DNA of 37,520 bases from Clostridia bacterium (lineage in GTDB: Bacteria > Bacillota > Thermoanaerobacteria > Thermoanaerobacterales > Thermoanaerobacteraceae): assembly GCA_012840485.1 (NCBI GenBank), contig DULG01000023.1, positions 1-37,520 on the forward strand. Direction: 5' to 3'. The notes below the pieces were generated by a model, which worked only from the letters and a program-made list of their open reading frames with translations, did no database searches and was not told the DNA's origin. Shown in pieces: positions 1-12,170 of this stretch. Made by a program: the position numbers and the translations under genes. Within the stretch, counting starts at the first letter, position 1. Each line of letters starts with the position of its first letter.

Positions 1-319
1 ATTAAAACATTTTTCAAAGTATAAAGTGTTAATAATAGACGAAGTAGGGTATTTACCAATAGACACAGATGCTTCAAATATATTTTTTCAGCTAATATCT
101 AAAAGGTATGAAAAGCATAGTACTATTGAAAAGCATAGTACTATTATTACAACTAATATGCCCTTTTCTAATTGGGCAGAAGTATTTGGAACAGCAACAT
201 TAGCCAATGCAATATTGGATAGATTACTTCATCATTCGCATGTTATATCAATAAAAGGGCCTTCATATAGATTAAAGTCAAAAGTTGAATATTTTAACAG
301 TTCTTCGAATGCATCTTAG
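1..319 (+). CDS. istB: IS21-family transposition helper ATPase IstB, 3' part
   Basis: C-terminal part of an IstB-like ATPase, the helper that works with the IstA transposase of IS21-type elements. The frame is open from base 2, so the gene begins outside the window and the GTG at 26 is internal. Visible are the Walker B segment VLIIDEVGYLPID and the family-typical ITTNMPFSNWAEVFG and AILDRLLHHSHVISIKGPSYRLK blocks, ending near the usual C-terminus. A six-residue insertion (EKHSTI twice) comes from a perfect 18-bp tandem duplication at 110-145, in a stretch where relatives normally read straight into STIITTN, so the protein may be inactive. The family is clear; activity is unknown. Confidence 0.88.
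   Translation, partial: LKHFSKYKVLIIDEVGYLPIDTDASNIFFQLISKRYEKHSTIEKHSTIITTNMPFSNWAEVFGTATLANAILDRLLHHSHVISIKGPSYRLKSKVEYFNSSSNAS
110..145 (+). repeat. 18-bp perfect tandem duplication inside istB
   Basis: GAAAAGCATAGTACTATT occurs at 110-127 and again at 128-145. The duplication is in frame and adds six residues just after the Walker B region. Confidence 0.95.
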
Positions 320-321
320 TA

Positions 322-378
322 CATTTTTTGTACAAAATTATATTCCACTTTTTATACAAAAATATATTGACTTTTACA
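322..378. mobile_element. Probable right end of the IS21-type element with two direct terminal repeats
   Basis: Two 23-bp direct repeats (322-344 and 346-368) match at 20 of 23 positions, with a 24-bp period, directly after the istB stop. They share the core TTTTT-(G/A)TACAAAA-(T/A)TATATT. Multiple subterminal direct repeats are a known property of IS21-family ends. A further CTTTTACA stretch ending in CA at 378 could be the tip, since IS21 ends are TG...CA. The exact boundary is inferred because the left end is outside the window. Confidence 0.55.
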
Positions 379-386
379 ATTTTGTT

Positions 387-415
387 CAGATAAAAGGAAC
401 CGTCCCTTTTGTCTG
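387..415. repeat. 29-base palindromic repeat, copy 1
   Basis: A stem-loop with arms CAGATAAAAGG and CCTTTTGTCTG (one G-U pair) around a short AACCGTC centre. The 34-nt stretch 382-415 recurs identically at 2533-2566, and an inverted relative lies at 2495-2523. It resembles REP-type intergenic repeats. Confidence 0.85.
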
Positions 416-433
416 AATAATTTTTTATGAAGG

Positions 434-460
434 TAAAACTATTTTTGAAGTTTATGTGTC
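434..460 (+). promoter_or_regulatory. Candidate ECF-sigma-type autoregulated promoter
   Basis: TAAAAC (434-439) and TGTC (457-460, followed by TAA) are separated by 17 bp. This fits the AAC / CGTC pattern of ECF sigma promoters, and it lies 33 bp before an ECF sigma gene. No TTGACA/TATAAT alternative is evident. Inferred from pattern only. Confidence 0.4.
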
Positions 461-493
461 TAATTTATAGAAGAGTGATAAGGAGAGGCTTAT

Positions 494-1012
494 ATGAATA
501 TAGAAGAACTTGTGAGTAGAGCTAAAAAGGGCGACGATGATGCTTTTTACGAATTAATAAGTAATTTAAAAGAACAGCTTTATAGAATTGCATTTTCTTA
601 TTTAAAAAATGAAGAAGAATCTCTTGAAGCTTTGCAAGAGGTGACTTATAGGGCTTATATAAATATCAAAAGGTTAAAAAAGGCTAAATATTTTAACAGT
701 TGGGTTATACGTATAATGATAAATTATTGCATAAATGAGCTTAGGAATAAAAAAAGGTTTGCTAGTGAGGAGGTTTTAGAAGAAAAGGGGTTACAAGAGA
801 CGAATTCATTCATGAATTTTGACTGGATAGAGATAGAGACAATACTTAATCAAATGGAAGAAAAATATCAAACAGTTATTAGATTAAAATACCTATATGA
901 TTTAAAAATTTCTGATATTGCATTTATAATGAATAAACCTGAAGGTACAGTAAAGACTTGGCTTTATAAAGCGTTAAAAAAATTAAGAGAAAATTTCATG
1001 GAGGTGAAATAG
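494..1012 (+). CDS. ECF-type RNA polymerase sigma factor
   Basis: A 172-residue sigma-70-family protein of the extracytoplasmic function group, the usual length for the class. The sigma2 region runs over about residues 10-85 (the FYELISNLKEQLYRIAFSYL helix and a LKKAKYFNSWVIRIMINYC segment). Sigma4 is about 110-168, with a helix-turn-helix at ISDIAFIMNKPEGTVKTWLYKALKKLR. ATG 494 is preceded by AAGGAGAGG at good spacing. The next gene starts 1 nt after the stop and encodes a membrane protein of the kind that holds such sigmas inactive, so the pair probably senses envelope stress. The regulon is unknown. A candidate self-promoter lies upstream. Confidence 0.92.
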   Translation: MNIEELVSRAKKGDDDAFYELISNLKEQLYRIAFSYLKNEEESLEALQEVTYRAYINIKRLKKAKYFNSWVIRIMINYCINELRNKKRFASEEVLEEKGLQETNSFMNFDWIEIETILNQMEEKYQTVIRLKYLYDLKISDIAFIMNKPEGTVKTWLYKALKKLRENFMEVK

Positions 1013-1013
1013 T

Positions 1014-2360
1014 ATGGGAAGAGATGCAGAAAAAGTGCTGATGGAAATTAGTGAAAGTATAAATAAAATTGAGGTTCCTGAAGAAATAGAAAATTATATA
1101 AAAAAGGGGATAGAAAAAGGGAGAAACAAAAAAATATTACAGAAGAAAAAAAGGATGCTTTCTTATGCTGCTGCAAGTATTTTAATAATTTTCTTTGTGT
1201 TGTCTGTTAGGTTATCTCCCAGTGTGGCAGCGTATGTTAGCCAAATACCGGGTTTTGAAGCAATTATAAATCTTATTAGATATGATAAAGGCTTAGATCT
1301 AGCAGTAAGAAATAATTTTATACAGCCTCTTAATATTTCAAAAGAATATGATGGAGTAAAAGTGACGATAGGAGGAATTATCGTTGATGAAAGTCGTATT
1401 ATAGTCTTTTATTCCATCAAAAATGAGTCTGGAAAATCACTAGAACTAAAGAATGTAGAAGTATACAATGAAAAAAATCATCCCTTAGAAGAAATAAGTT
1501 TAAGCTGGAGTGGTTTTGATAATAATAGTGTAGAAAAAGAAAGTTTTATAGATATTGCTTTTTCGGGAGATAACAATAGCATACCAGAAGTATTAAATTT
1601 AAGTATGCAATTTAAAGGTCTAAAATCAAATACATTTAACTTTTCTATTCACATAGATAAAGATAGATTTAAGAGATTAAAAGAAGTTTATGCTGTAAAT
1701 AAAACAGTGGAAATAGATGGTCAAAAAATTACTTTTGAAAAAGTCATTATTTATCCTACGCGTATTGCTCTTTATATTCATTATGACCCTTTAAACAGCA
1801 AAAAAATACTTGGTTATCCGGATATAGGAATTGTGGATGAGAAGGGAGATATATTTGGCCAAATAAGTAATGGGGTATCTGGTACAAGAAAAGATGACAA
1901 CAATATAATACTTTATTTTCAGAGTAATTATTTTAAAAAACCAAAAGAACTATATGTAGCTTTTTCAAAGGTTAAAGCAATTGATAAGGATAAGGCGGAG
2001 GTAATTATAGATTTAAAGAATAAAATGATTTTAAAAAAACCGGATGAAAAGTTGAAGTTAAATGATATAGTGTACAATAAAAATGATATACAGCTTACAT
2101 TTACGCTTGAAAAAATAGATAATACAAATAATCTTTATAGTCCTTTTTACAGTGAATTTGAAGATTCATCTATGAAAAAATATCATTTTTTAGGGGAGGA
2201 GATTCATGGAGGAAGGGAAGGAAAAGTAGAGGAAGTTTTAATTAAGATACCAAAAGTTTCTTATGACAATCCAATTAAACTAAAAATCATTGACTATCCT
2301 AATTTTATTGGGGGGAAAGAAGTAAAAGTGAGAGTAAAACAAAGGGAAGTAATTAAGTAA
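1014..2360 (+). CDS. DUF4179-type membrane protein, probable anti-sigma factor
   Basis: 448 residues: a charged cytoplasmic N-terminus (about 1-46, ending in KKKR), one membrane span at about 47-66 (MLSYAAASILIIFFVLSV), and a large extracellular C-terminal part rich in beta-strand-like segments. The N-terminal half resembles DUF4179 proteins, which in Firmicutes are typically encoded directly behind ECF sigma genes and act as their anti-sigma factors. The stop of the sigma gene and this ATG are separated by one base, and the ribosome site GGAGGTG lies inside the sigma gene, so the two are translationally coupled. No zinc-binding HxxxCxxC motif is present. The anti-sigma role is inferred from context and topology. 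Confidence 0.8.
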   Translation: MGRDAEKVLMEISESINKIEVPEEIENYIKKGIEKGRNKKILQKKKRMLSYAAASILIIFFVLSVRLSPSVAAYVSQIPGFEAIINLIRYDKGLDLAVRNNFIQPLNISKEYDGVKVTIGGIIVDESRIIVFYSIKNESGKSLELKNVEVYNEKNHPLEEISLSWSGFDNNSVEKESFIDIAFSGDNNSIPEVLNLSMQFKGLKSNTFNFSIHIDKDRFKRLKEVYAVNKTVEIDGQKITFEKVIIYPTRIALYIHYDPLNSKKILGYPDIGIVDEKGDIFGQISNGVSGTRKDDNNIILYFQSNYFKKPKELYVAFSKVKAIDKDKAEVIIDLKNKMILKKPDEKLKLNDIVYNKNDIQLTFTLEKIDNTNNLYSPFYSEFEDSSMKKYHFLGEEIHGGREGKVEEVLIKIPKVSYDNPIKLKIIDYPNFIGGKEVKVRVKQREVIK

Positions 2361-2369
2361 AATTTAGGA

Positions 2370-2405
2370 AAGCTATAACCTCTGTAGATGGTTATAGCTT
2401 CTTTT
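2370..2405 (+). terminator. Rho-independent terminator of the sigma/anti-sigma operon
   Basis: A perfect 10-bp stem (2370-2379 with 2391-2400, arm AAGCTATAAC) with an 11-nt loop is followed by CTTTTAT, 10 bases after the DUF4179 stop. Confidence 0.85.
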
Positions 2406-2494
2406 ATAATTTCTCTCTTCGCCATAAGCTGTTCAAAAAAACAGCCATATATCGCCTATCCGTATTGTGTAACTTTACCTGAACATCTTTTTAA

Positions 2495-2566
2495 CAGACA
2501 AAGGGGACGGTTCTCCTTGTCTGAATTCTAAATTGTTCAGATAAAAGGAACCGTCCCTTTTGTCTG
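2495..2566. repeat. Head-to-head pair of the 29-base palindromic repeat (copies 2 and 3)
   Basis: Copy 2 (2495-2523) is itself a stem-loop (CAGACAAAGG / CCTTGTCTG) and lies inverted relative to copy 3 (2538-2566). Together they form a larger imperfect palindrome, as REP doublets (REPINs) do. Copy 3 with its left flank is identical over 34 nt to copy 1 before the sigma gene. A 10-bp tandem TTTTGTCTGC (2558-2567, 2568-2577) follows. No REP-associated transposase gene is in the window. Confidence 0.8.
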
Positions 2567-2595
2567 CTTTTGTCTGCATGAGGAGGGTTTTCGTC

Positions 2596-3684
2596 CTATG
2601 CACTTATTCCAAATACTTTTTGCACTAGAGTTCCAAAGAGATATGATAATGCTGCTGCTCCAAGTCCTGTTGCTACCATTTCTAAAACCTTTCCTTTTAT
2701 CGAGAGGCTTTCTGACGCGACAGATACTACAATTCCTACTATAGAGAGGGCTATTGCTGCAAAAATCACTGAAAATGCAAGAGCTACTAAAGATGATGAG
2801 GTGATTATAAAGTAAGGCAAAACGGGGAATATGAGTCCTACAAGGTATGCAATACCTGTATACAAAGCAGATTTTATCTCATTTTCTGAAACATCCTCAG
2901 TTAAAAGGTTTGTCATGGCATCTTCATTATTACTAAGTTTGTCTACAATTTCTGCTCCAACATCTTCTGGTATACCAGATTCTGATAGTTTATTTAAAAA
3001 TTCCTCTTTTGCCCTGTCTTTTGAGACTTTAAATAAAAGCTCCATTTTCTTTTTTATACCCTCATTTACTTGTCTTTGAGACCTTACAGAGGTGTATGCA
3101 CCTATTGCCATAGAAAGAGCACCAGCGACTCCTACTACCAAACCAGCAGTGCCAACAGTGATGGGACTTTTTGGATAAACAGCTGAGAGTCCTGTTACAG
3201 TTCCTAAGATTTCCACAAGGCCATCGTTCATTCCAAGTATAAAATCTCTTATGTTTTCTATGCTGAATTTATCTTTTTGTCTGTTAAACATTTTTTCATG
3301 TTCCAGTTCATCTTCTATGATTTTTGAGAGAATTAATTTTTCTTCTTCTGTAAGAGAAGCTTCGTTAAAATAGCGATAATAGGATTCGGTACTTGTTGTT
3401 TCATTCATCTCAAGTATTGTGACAAATAATTTACTTCCTAATAAAGTTCTCAATATTTTATAAGTAAAAAGCCTAAATTTACAAGATTTTTCTTCCGGAA
3501 TTTCTATATTTCTGTCTTTTAAAAATTGATGCCAAAATTTTGCGTGAGCTTTTTCTATTTTTGCAAGTGCTTCAAAATTACTTTTAGTTTCTGAATTTTT
3601 CTCCACTTTCGCAAGGTATGTATAGAGGTCGGCAGCTTCAACTTCTTCTTTGTAAAAACTGATAGCTTGATCTATAGGATTCAT
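2596..3684 (-). CDS. Ferritin-like domain fused to VIT1/CCC1-family iron/manganese transporter (MbfA-like)
   Basis: 362 residues. The N-terminal part (about 1-140) is a rubrerythrin/ferritin-like four-helix domain, with E16, an ExxH at 44-47 (EKAH) and a second ExxH in DELEHE near residue 130. The C-terminal part (about 145-362) is a VIT1/CCC1 membrane domain with the signature FILGMNDGLVEILGTVTGL, further spans around AGLVVGVAGALSMAIGAY, and hydrophobic segments to the end. In characterised members the di-iron domain feeds or senses metal for a membrane exporter or storage transporter. The likely role here is iron (or manganese) export and detoxification in a ferredoxin-rich anaerobe, which is inferred. 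ATG has an AAAGGG site. The gene is monocistronic, convergent with the sigma operon, and upstream of the oxidoreductase gene on the same strand. Confidence 0.88.
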   Translation of the reverse strand: MNPIDQAISFYKEEVEAADLYTYLAKVEKNSETKSNFEALAKIEKAHAKFWHQFLKDRNIEIPEEKSCKFRLFTYKILRTLLGSKLFVTILEMNETTSTESYYRYFNEASLTEEEKLILSKIIEDELEHEKMFNRQKDKFSIENIRDFILGMNDGLVEILGTVTGLSAVYPKSPITVGTAGLVVGVAGALSMAIGAYTSVRSQRQVNEGIKKKMELLFKVSKDRAKEEFLNKLSESGIPEDVGAEIVDKLSNNEDAMTNLLTEDVSENEIKSALYTGIAYLVGLIFPVLPYFIITSSSLVALAFSVIFAAIALSIVGIVVSVASESLSIKGKVLEMVATGLGAAALSYLFGTLVQKVFGISA

Positions 3685-3851
3685 TTTACCATACCGCCCT
3701 TTCTGAGTGAAATTTTAAATGAGCAAGAATAATAAAAGATTATATTATTGAATATATTTATTTTTATGATATATTTACAAAGTCACAAACATCCGTATAT
3801 ATTATACCACATTAGATTTAAAGCTAATGGCCACGTGTCTTTTGCAGAGAT

Positions 3852-3881
3852 AAAAAATGGAGGGAATACTCCCTCCATTTT

Positions 3882-3883
<2 letters not shown>
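3852..3883 (-). terminator. Terminator of pyruvate:ferredoxin oxidoreductase gene
   Basis: Perfect 14-bp stem (arms 3852-3865 and 3870-3883, core TGGAGGGA) with a 4-base loop and an A/T-run flank on either side. It overlaps the last two bases of the stop codon on the minus strand. Confidence 0.85.
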
Positions 3884-7430
<3,547 letters not shown>

Positions 7431-7489
7431 TTAATAATGTTAAAAAGTAGCCAATTTTATAAAGGAATACCTGCTATAGTACAGTATAC

Positions 7490-7520
7490 ATTATTTTGTT
7501 TTATTATATAACAAAATAAT
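7490..7520 (-). promoter_or_regulatory. Palindromic candidate operator over a nifJ -10 element
   Basis: The arms ATTATTTTGTT and AACAAAATAAT are perfectly inverted around 9 bp. On the minus strand a TATAAT (7503-7508) sits inside it, about 94 bases before the nifJ ATG. TTGTT...AACAA resembles the outer part of a Rex (NADH-sensing repressor) site, but the spacing is 19 rather than 18 bp and the inner TTAA/TTAA is not conserved, so the identity of the regulator is open. Confidence 0.45.
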
Positions 7521-7722
7521 TGGGCCAGTATAACAGATAGCAAAGTCTTAGATTTTTACTTTTATTAAAGCAGTATAACAGGTACATAGTAATTATACCA
7601 TACCTTATAAAAAATTAAAACTTTTTATGATAAAATTACATCAATTTTTGTTAATTTGCTCTATGTAGCATATTTAAAAGGATTTATAATTTACTCAAAA
7701 ATTTTCCTGAACATTTTTGTAA

Positions 7723-7751
7723 TTGACACTACATGAAACAAATGGTATAAT
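7723..7751 (+). promoter_or_regulatory. Consensus sigma-A promoter for the HD-GYP/chemoreceptor genes
   Basis: TTGACA (7723-7728), 17-bp spacer, TATAAT (7746-7751): both hexamers are perfect. The start codon of the HD-GYP gene is 37 bases downstream. Confidence 0.85.
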
Positions 7752-7787
7752 TTTTTTGTCAAATTATGTCGAAAAGAAGGGAAAAGG

Positions 7788-8369
7788 GTGGAAGTGTCCA
7801 ATTACAGCGAATATTATTTAATAAGGCGTTTGATGACAAGCTTAAGACATTATCATTTGACGACTTATTTGCACAGCATTAGAGTTGCTAGGCTTACATA
7901 CTTAGTTTCTAAAAAATTAGGATTGCCTAAAGATGAGCAAATTTATAATTGTAAGGGGGGATTACTTCACGATATTGGAAAAGTGTTAGTACCTATATCT
8001 ATTCTTGACAAACCAGGGTTACTCACAGAATTAGAGTATGAGTTTATGAAAGTACATCCTAGTTATGGTTCAGAGATGTTAAAAATTTTTCCAACTTTGA
8101 GAGATTTAATTCCAGCGGTACTTTATCACCATGAGAGGTTGGACGGGTCAGGATATCCTTTTGGGGTGAGTATAATTCCTTTAAGTGCTCAAATAATAGG
8201 GATTTGCGATTCTTTCGATGCAATGACTACAAAAAGGCCCTACAATGAAAAAAGATTAAAAAGTATACATGAGGCAATATTTGAATTAAAAACACAGCCC
8301 TACAAATATAATTATAATATTGTAGAAGCACTAGAAAAAGCCATAAAAGAAGAAAAGGGGAATCAATAG
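7788..8369 (+). CDS. HD-GYP domain protein (cyclic-di-GMP phosphodiesterase-like)
   Basis: 193 residues, essentially a lone HD-GYP domain with no sensor domain. Metal-binding and signature elements are present in order: the HSIRVARL helix histidine (about 25), GLLHDIGKV (HD at about 63-64), the HPSYG histidine (about 90), VLYHHERLDGSGYP (HH and the GYP signature, about 111-124) and ICDSFDAMTTKRPY (aspartate about 144). Characterised HD-GYP proteins hydrolyse cyclic-di-GMP to pGpG or GMP. The GTG start is chosen because AGAAGGG lies upstream at suitable spacing and the strong promoter is 37 bases before it. It is followed after 29 bases by a chemoreceptor gene, probably co-transcribed, which suggests a signalling link to motility or surface behaviour. 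Confidence 0.88.
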   Translation: MEVSNYSEYYLIRRLMTSLRHYHLTTYLHSIRVARLTYLVSKKLGLPKDEQIYNCKGGLLHDIGKVLVPISILDKPGLLTELEYEFMKVHPSYGSEMLKIFPTLRDLIPAVLYHHERLDGSGYPFGVSIIPLSAQIIGICDSFDAMTTKRPYNEKRLKSIHEAIFELKTQPYKYNYNIVEALEKAIKEEKGNQ

Positions 8370-8398
8370 CATTTTCTATATAATAGGAGGGTAAACAG

Positions 8399-10378
8399 AT
8401 GAAGAGTATTAAAACAAAGCTTTTAACTTTAATGGTGTTATTTATCTTAATTCCCCTTGTAATAACAGGATATTTTTCGACGAATATTGCTGAATCGGTT
8501 CTTAAATCCAAAATAAACGATTCCAATCAAGGAGCTTTGTCAGTCTTAAATAAGTATATAACCTCTTTTAAGAGAGATACAGAGTCAATAGTTCAAATGC
8601 TATCTGAATCAAATGCTATTTTGAATTACGATGGAAGTGAAGCCTCTGATGAAGCGGTGTTAAAGAAATTGGAAGAGGCAAAAAAGGCGATGCAAGATGC
8701 AGCAAACCTGTATTTTGCTACACCAGATAAAAAGATGATTCTATATCCCCCTCAAAAGCTAGAGAATTATGACCCTACAGAAAGGCCTTGGTATAAAGAT
8801 GCGGTAAATGCCAAGAGTGGAATTGTTTGGTCAAAACCATATCAAGATTTTAACACTAAAATCCCTGAAATTACTGTCAGTAAAGCTGTGATGGATTCAA
8901 ATGGCAAATTAATAGGTGTTTTAGGGATCGATATAAGTTTAGAACAGCTTTCAAAACATATATCTGATGTTAAACTTGGCAATACAGGGTACATCTACAT
9001 TGTCACAAAAGATGGGACTACCATTTCTCATCCAGATTCCAGTAGGCTGTTTACTTCAATTATACAATACGATTTTGGAGAAAGGCTATTAAAAACTGAT
9101 AATTCTACAATACACTATGTTTCGAACAATAGCTATAAATTTGCAAGTGTAAAAAGTCTTGACAGCTTTGGGTGGAAAGCAGTAGTTACAATGGAAAATA
9201 GCGAATTAACAAAAGATGTCACGAAAATACGAGATTTTGTAATCACTGTAAGTATAATAGTATTACTCATTGGATTTTTAATAGCTTACTTCTTTGCAAA
9301 TTCAATATCTTCAGGAATCAAAAAAGTGGTAACTGCTATGTCTGAAGCAGCTAAAGGGGATATTACGGTTAAAGCTAACGTAAAGGCAAAAGATGAAGTA
9401 GGAATATTGGCAAATAGTTTTAATACCATGGTTGAAGGAATAAGAAGACTTGTCTTTGACATAAAAAGCGTATCAGAGTCTGTAAATCACTCAGCGGAAA
9501 ACATGGCAGTTGCTTCAGAGGAGGCCGCACAAGCTACACAGGATGTCGCGAAAGCCATTGAAGAAATCGCACAAGGAGCTTCAAGTCAAGCAAAAGAGGC
9601 AGAAGAGAGCGCTAGTGCCACTGTGTTACTTGGGCAATTGATAGACCAATCCCTTAAAAACGCTGATGAGATAAACCAAGAAGTAGAGAATGTCAGCATG
9701 GTATCCAATGAAGGACTTGTCACTATAGATGACTTAATAGAAAAGACAAAACTGACAATAGAAGCGAATAACAATGTAAAAGAATCCACAAACTATCTCC
9801 TTGAAAAATCTGCAGAGATAAGCAAAATTGTAGAGACGATAACAGGCATAGCAGACCAGACAAATCTTTTATCACTAAACGCGGCAATAGAGGCAGCGAG
9901 AGCAGGAGAAGCAGGAAGAGGTTTTGCCGTTGTAGCAGATGAAGTGAGGAAATTGGCAGAACAGTCCTCACAGGCAGCGAGAAATATAGCTAACTTAATA
10001 TCTGAGATACAAAGCACGATTAACGATACTTACAAGACAGTAGAAGACTCAACAAAATCAATAGAAGAGCAAAGCAATGTAGTCAATACTACAAAAGATG
10101 TGTTTGAAGGAATACTTCATGCAGTGAATTTCATAGTAGAAAAAATTGATAATCTTAATAAATCTTTAAAGGAGATAGAATCTCACAAGAACAAAATAGT
10201 TGATTCAATACAGAACATAGCGGCTGTATCAGAAGAGTCAGCGGCATCAGCGGAAGAAGTATCCGCAACATCACAGGAACAGTCGGCAATTGTGGAAGAG
10301 ATGGCATCAACAGCAAATGAACTTAAGAATTATGCCAATACGCTTATGGAAGCAATTAAGCAGTTTAAAGTAGAGTAA
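8399..10378 (+). CDS. Methyl-accepting chemotaxis protein with double-Cache sensor domain
   Basis: 659 residues. Transmembrane helix 1 is about 7-28. An extracellular dCache domain (about 35-275) carries [11 protein letters not shown] near 125-135 and [12 protein letters not shown], motifs common in amino-acid and organic-acid binding Cache receptors. Transmembrane helix 2 is about 280-302, a HAMP linker about 302-355, and a long signalling coiled coil has its hairpin tip at about 485-522 ([34 protein letters not shown] split over the tip). There is no C-terminal CheR-binding pentapeptide. It lies 29 bases behind the HD-GYP gene and just upstream of the histidine-degradation genes, so a histidine or urocanate ligand is conceivable but unproven. 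The ribosome site AGGAGGG is strong. Confidence 0.95.
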   Translation: MKSIKTKLLTLMVLFILIPLVITGYFSTNIAESVLKSKINDSNQGALSVLNKYITSFKRDTESIVQMLSESNAILNYDGSEASDEAVLKKLEEAKKAMQDAANLYFATPDKKMILYPPQKLENYDPTERPWYKDAVNAKSGIVWSKPYQDFNTKIPEITVSKAVMDSNGKLIGVLGIDISLEQLSKHISDVKLGNTGYIYIVTKDGTTISHPDSSRLFTSIIQYDFGERLLKTDNSTIHYVSNNSYKFASVKSLDSFGWKAVVTMENSELTKDVTKIRDFVITVSIIVLLIGFLIAYFFANSISSGIKKVVTAMSEAAKGDITVKANVKAKDEVGILANSFNTMVEGIRRLVFDIKSVSESVNHSAENMAVASEEAAQATQDVAKAIEEIAQGASSQAKEAEESASATVLLGQLIDQSLKNADEINQEVENVSMVSNEGLVTIDDLIEKTKLTIEANNNVKESTNYLLEKSAEISKIVETITGIADQTNLLSLNAAIEAARAGEAGRGFAVVADEVRKLAEQSSQAARNIANLISEIQSTINDTYKTVEDSTKSIEEQSNVVNTTKDVFEGILHAVNFIVEKIDNLNKSLKEIESHKNKIVDSIQNIAAVSEESAASAEEVSATSQEQSAIVEEMASTANELKNYANTLMEAIKQFKVE

Positions 10379-10400
10379 GCGGGAGAACTCCCGCTTTTTT
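10378..10400 (+). terminator. Terminator after the chemoreceptor gene
   Basis: A GC-rich stem AGCGGGA / TCCCGCT with a short loop, followed by six T. It begins at the last base of the chemoreceptor stop codon. Confidence 0.88.
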
Positions 10401-10431
10401 AAATTTTAAAAATGTATAAATATTAGCAGGA

Positions 10432-10466
10432 TTTTTGAAGTGATAAATAGAAATATACTATATCAC
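10432..10466 (+). promoter_or_regulatory. Weak promoter/operator candidate for the hut genes
   Basis: TATACT (10454-10459) with a poor TTTTTG upstream at 16 bp. The hexamers GTGATA (10440-10445) and TATCAC (10461-10466) are inverted around the -10, which would suit a repressor. Suggestive only. Confidence 0.3.
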
Positions 10467-10497
10467 CAAATTAAAAAATTTATGGGGGGATTTAAAT

Positions 10498-12147
10498 ATG
10501 TCAAGAGTTATAAGAGCGCCAAGGGGGACCACATTACATTGCAAGAATTGGCAAATAGAGGCGCCTTATAGAACTTTGATGAACAATCTAGATCCGGAGG
10601 TAGCGGAGGACCCAGCGAATTTGATAGTGTATGGAGGAGCAGGTAAAGCCGCAAGGAATTGGGAAGCTTTTGATAAAATAGTAAAGAGCTTAGAAAATTT
10701 GGAAGAAGATGAAACACTTCTCATCCAGTCTGGGAAACCTGTAGGAATTTTTAAAACTCATACAATGGCACCAAGAGTGCTCATATCCAATGCAATGTTA
10801 GTACCTGCATGGGCTAATTGGGAAAATTTCTGGGACCTTGAGGCAAAAGGGCTTACCATGTATGGGCAAATGACAGCAGGAAGTTGGATATATATAGGGA
10901 CACAAGGGATAATAGAAGGAACTTTTGAGACTTTTGCAGCTCTTGCTAAAAAACATTTTGATGGAACATTGAAGGGAAAGTTTGTACTTACTGCAGGACT
11001 TGGAGGTATGAGTGGAGCTCAACCTTTAGCTATTACCATGTTAGACGGCGCTTGTCTTGTAGTAGAAGTAGACAGAAATAGAATACAGAGAAGATTAGAT
11101 ACTAAATACCTTGATGTAATGACAGACAATCTTGACAAAGCTTTAGAAATGGTTTTGAAAGCAAAAGAAGAAGGAAAGCCTTTGTCAGTTGGACTTGTCG
11201 GAAATGCCGCAGATGTTCATCCTGAGCTTGTAAGGAGAGGAATAATTCCAGACGTTGTAACAGACCAGACATCAGCCCATGACCCATTAAACGGATATGT
11301 GCCAAATGGAATGACACTAGAAGAGGCATTTGCTCTTAGAAAATCAAATCCGGAGGAATATATAAAGAGAGCTAAAAAAGCTATGGCAGAGCATGTTTCA
11401 GCAATGCTTGAGATGCAAAAAAGAGGAGCAATAGCTTTTGATTACGGCAATAACATAAGGAGAATGGCTTATGATGAAGGGGTAAAAGAGGCTTTTAATA
11501 TCCAAGGTTATGTTCCTGAGTATATAAGAGATTTATTCTCTGAAGGGAAAGGACCTTTCCGCTGGATTGCATTATCAGGTGACCCTGAGGATATTTACAA
11601 GACTGACGAAAAAGTTTTAGAACTTTTCCCTGAAGATAAACTGCTTGAAAGATGGATTAGGTTAGCGAGAGAAAAGATTAAATTCCAAGGATTGCCTGCG
11701 AGGATTTGTTGGTTAGGATATGGTCAGAGAGCGGAATTTGGCCTTGCAATAAATGAAATGGTGAGAAAAGGCGAACTGAAAGCTCCTATTGTAATAGGCC
11801 GTGACCACCATGATACGGGTTCTGTCGCATCCCCTTACAGAGAAACGGAGGCAATGAAAGACGGCAGTGATGCTATCGCAGATTGGCCAATACTTAACGC
11901 CTTGTTAAATACTGCTTCAGGAGCTACATGGGTATCAGTACATCACGGCGGTGGAGTTGGAATAGGATATTCAATACACGCAGGAGTAGTGGTGTGTGCC
12001 GATGGAACAAAAGAGTCTGACTTGAGAATAGAGCGAGTTTTGACCTCTGACCCTGGTTCTGGTGTTATGAGACATGCAGATGCTGGATATGAAATTGCAA
12101 TAAGAACTGCGAAAGAAAAAGGAATAAAAATGCCTATGCTAAAATAA
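10498..12147 (+). CDS. hutU: Urocanate hydratase (urocanase)
   Basis: 549 residues, the normal bacterial length. It converts urocanate to 4-imidazolone-5-propionate using tightly bound NAD+, the second step of histidine degradation. Family motifs: [16 protein letters not shown] (about 43-58), [18 protein letters not shown] (about 120-137), [12 protein letters not shown], the [11 protein letters not shown] segment near 400-410 with the conserved cysteine, [16 protein letters not shown], and [15 protein letters not shown] near 518. The ATG is preceded by GGGGGGA. First gene of the hut cluster; hutH, which would supply urocanate, is not adjacent. Confidence 0.97.
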   Translation: MSRVIRAPRGTTLHCKNWQIEAPYRTLMNNLDPEVAEDPANLIVYGGAGKAARNWEAFDKIVKSLENLEEDETLLIQSGKPVGIFKTHTMAPRVLISNAMLVPAWANWENFWDLEAKGLTMYGQMTAGSWIYIGTQGIIEGTFETFAALAKKHFDGTLKGKFVLTAGLGGMSGAQPLAITMLDGACLVVEVDRNRIQRRLDTKYLDVMTDNLDKALEMVLKAKEEGKPLSVGLVGNAADVHPELVRRGIIPDVVTDQTSAHDPLNGYVPNGMTLEEAFALRKSNPEEYIKRAKKAMAEHVSAMLEMQKRGAIAFDYGNNIRRMAYDEGVKEAFNIQGYVPEYIRDLFSEGKGPFRWIALSGDPEDIYKTDEKVLELFPEDKLLERWIRLAREKIKFQGLPARICWLGYGQRAEFGLAINEMVRKGELKAPIVIGRDHHDTGSVASPYRETEAMKDGSDAIADWPILNALLNTASGATWVSVHHGGGVGIGYSIHAGVVVCADGTKESDLRIERVLTSDPGSGVMRHADAGYEIAIRTAKEKGIKMPMLK

Positions 12148-12170
12148 CGTTGGAAAGGATGAGGAAATAA

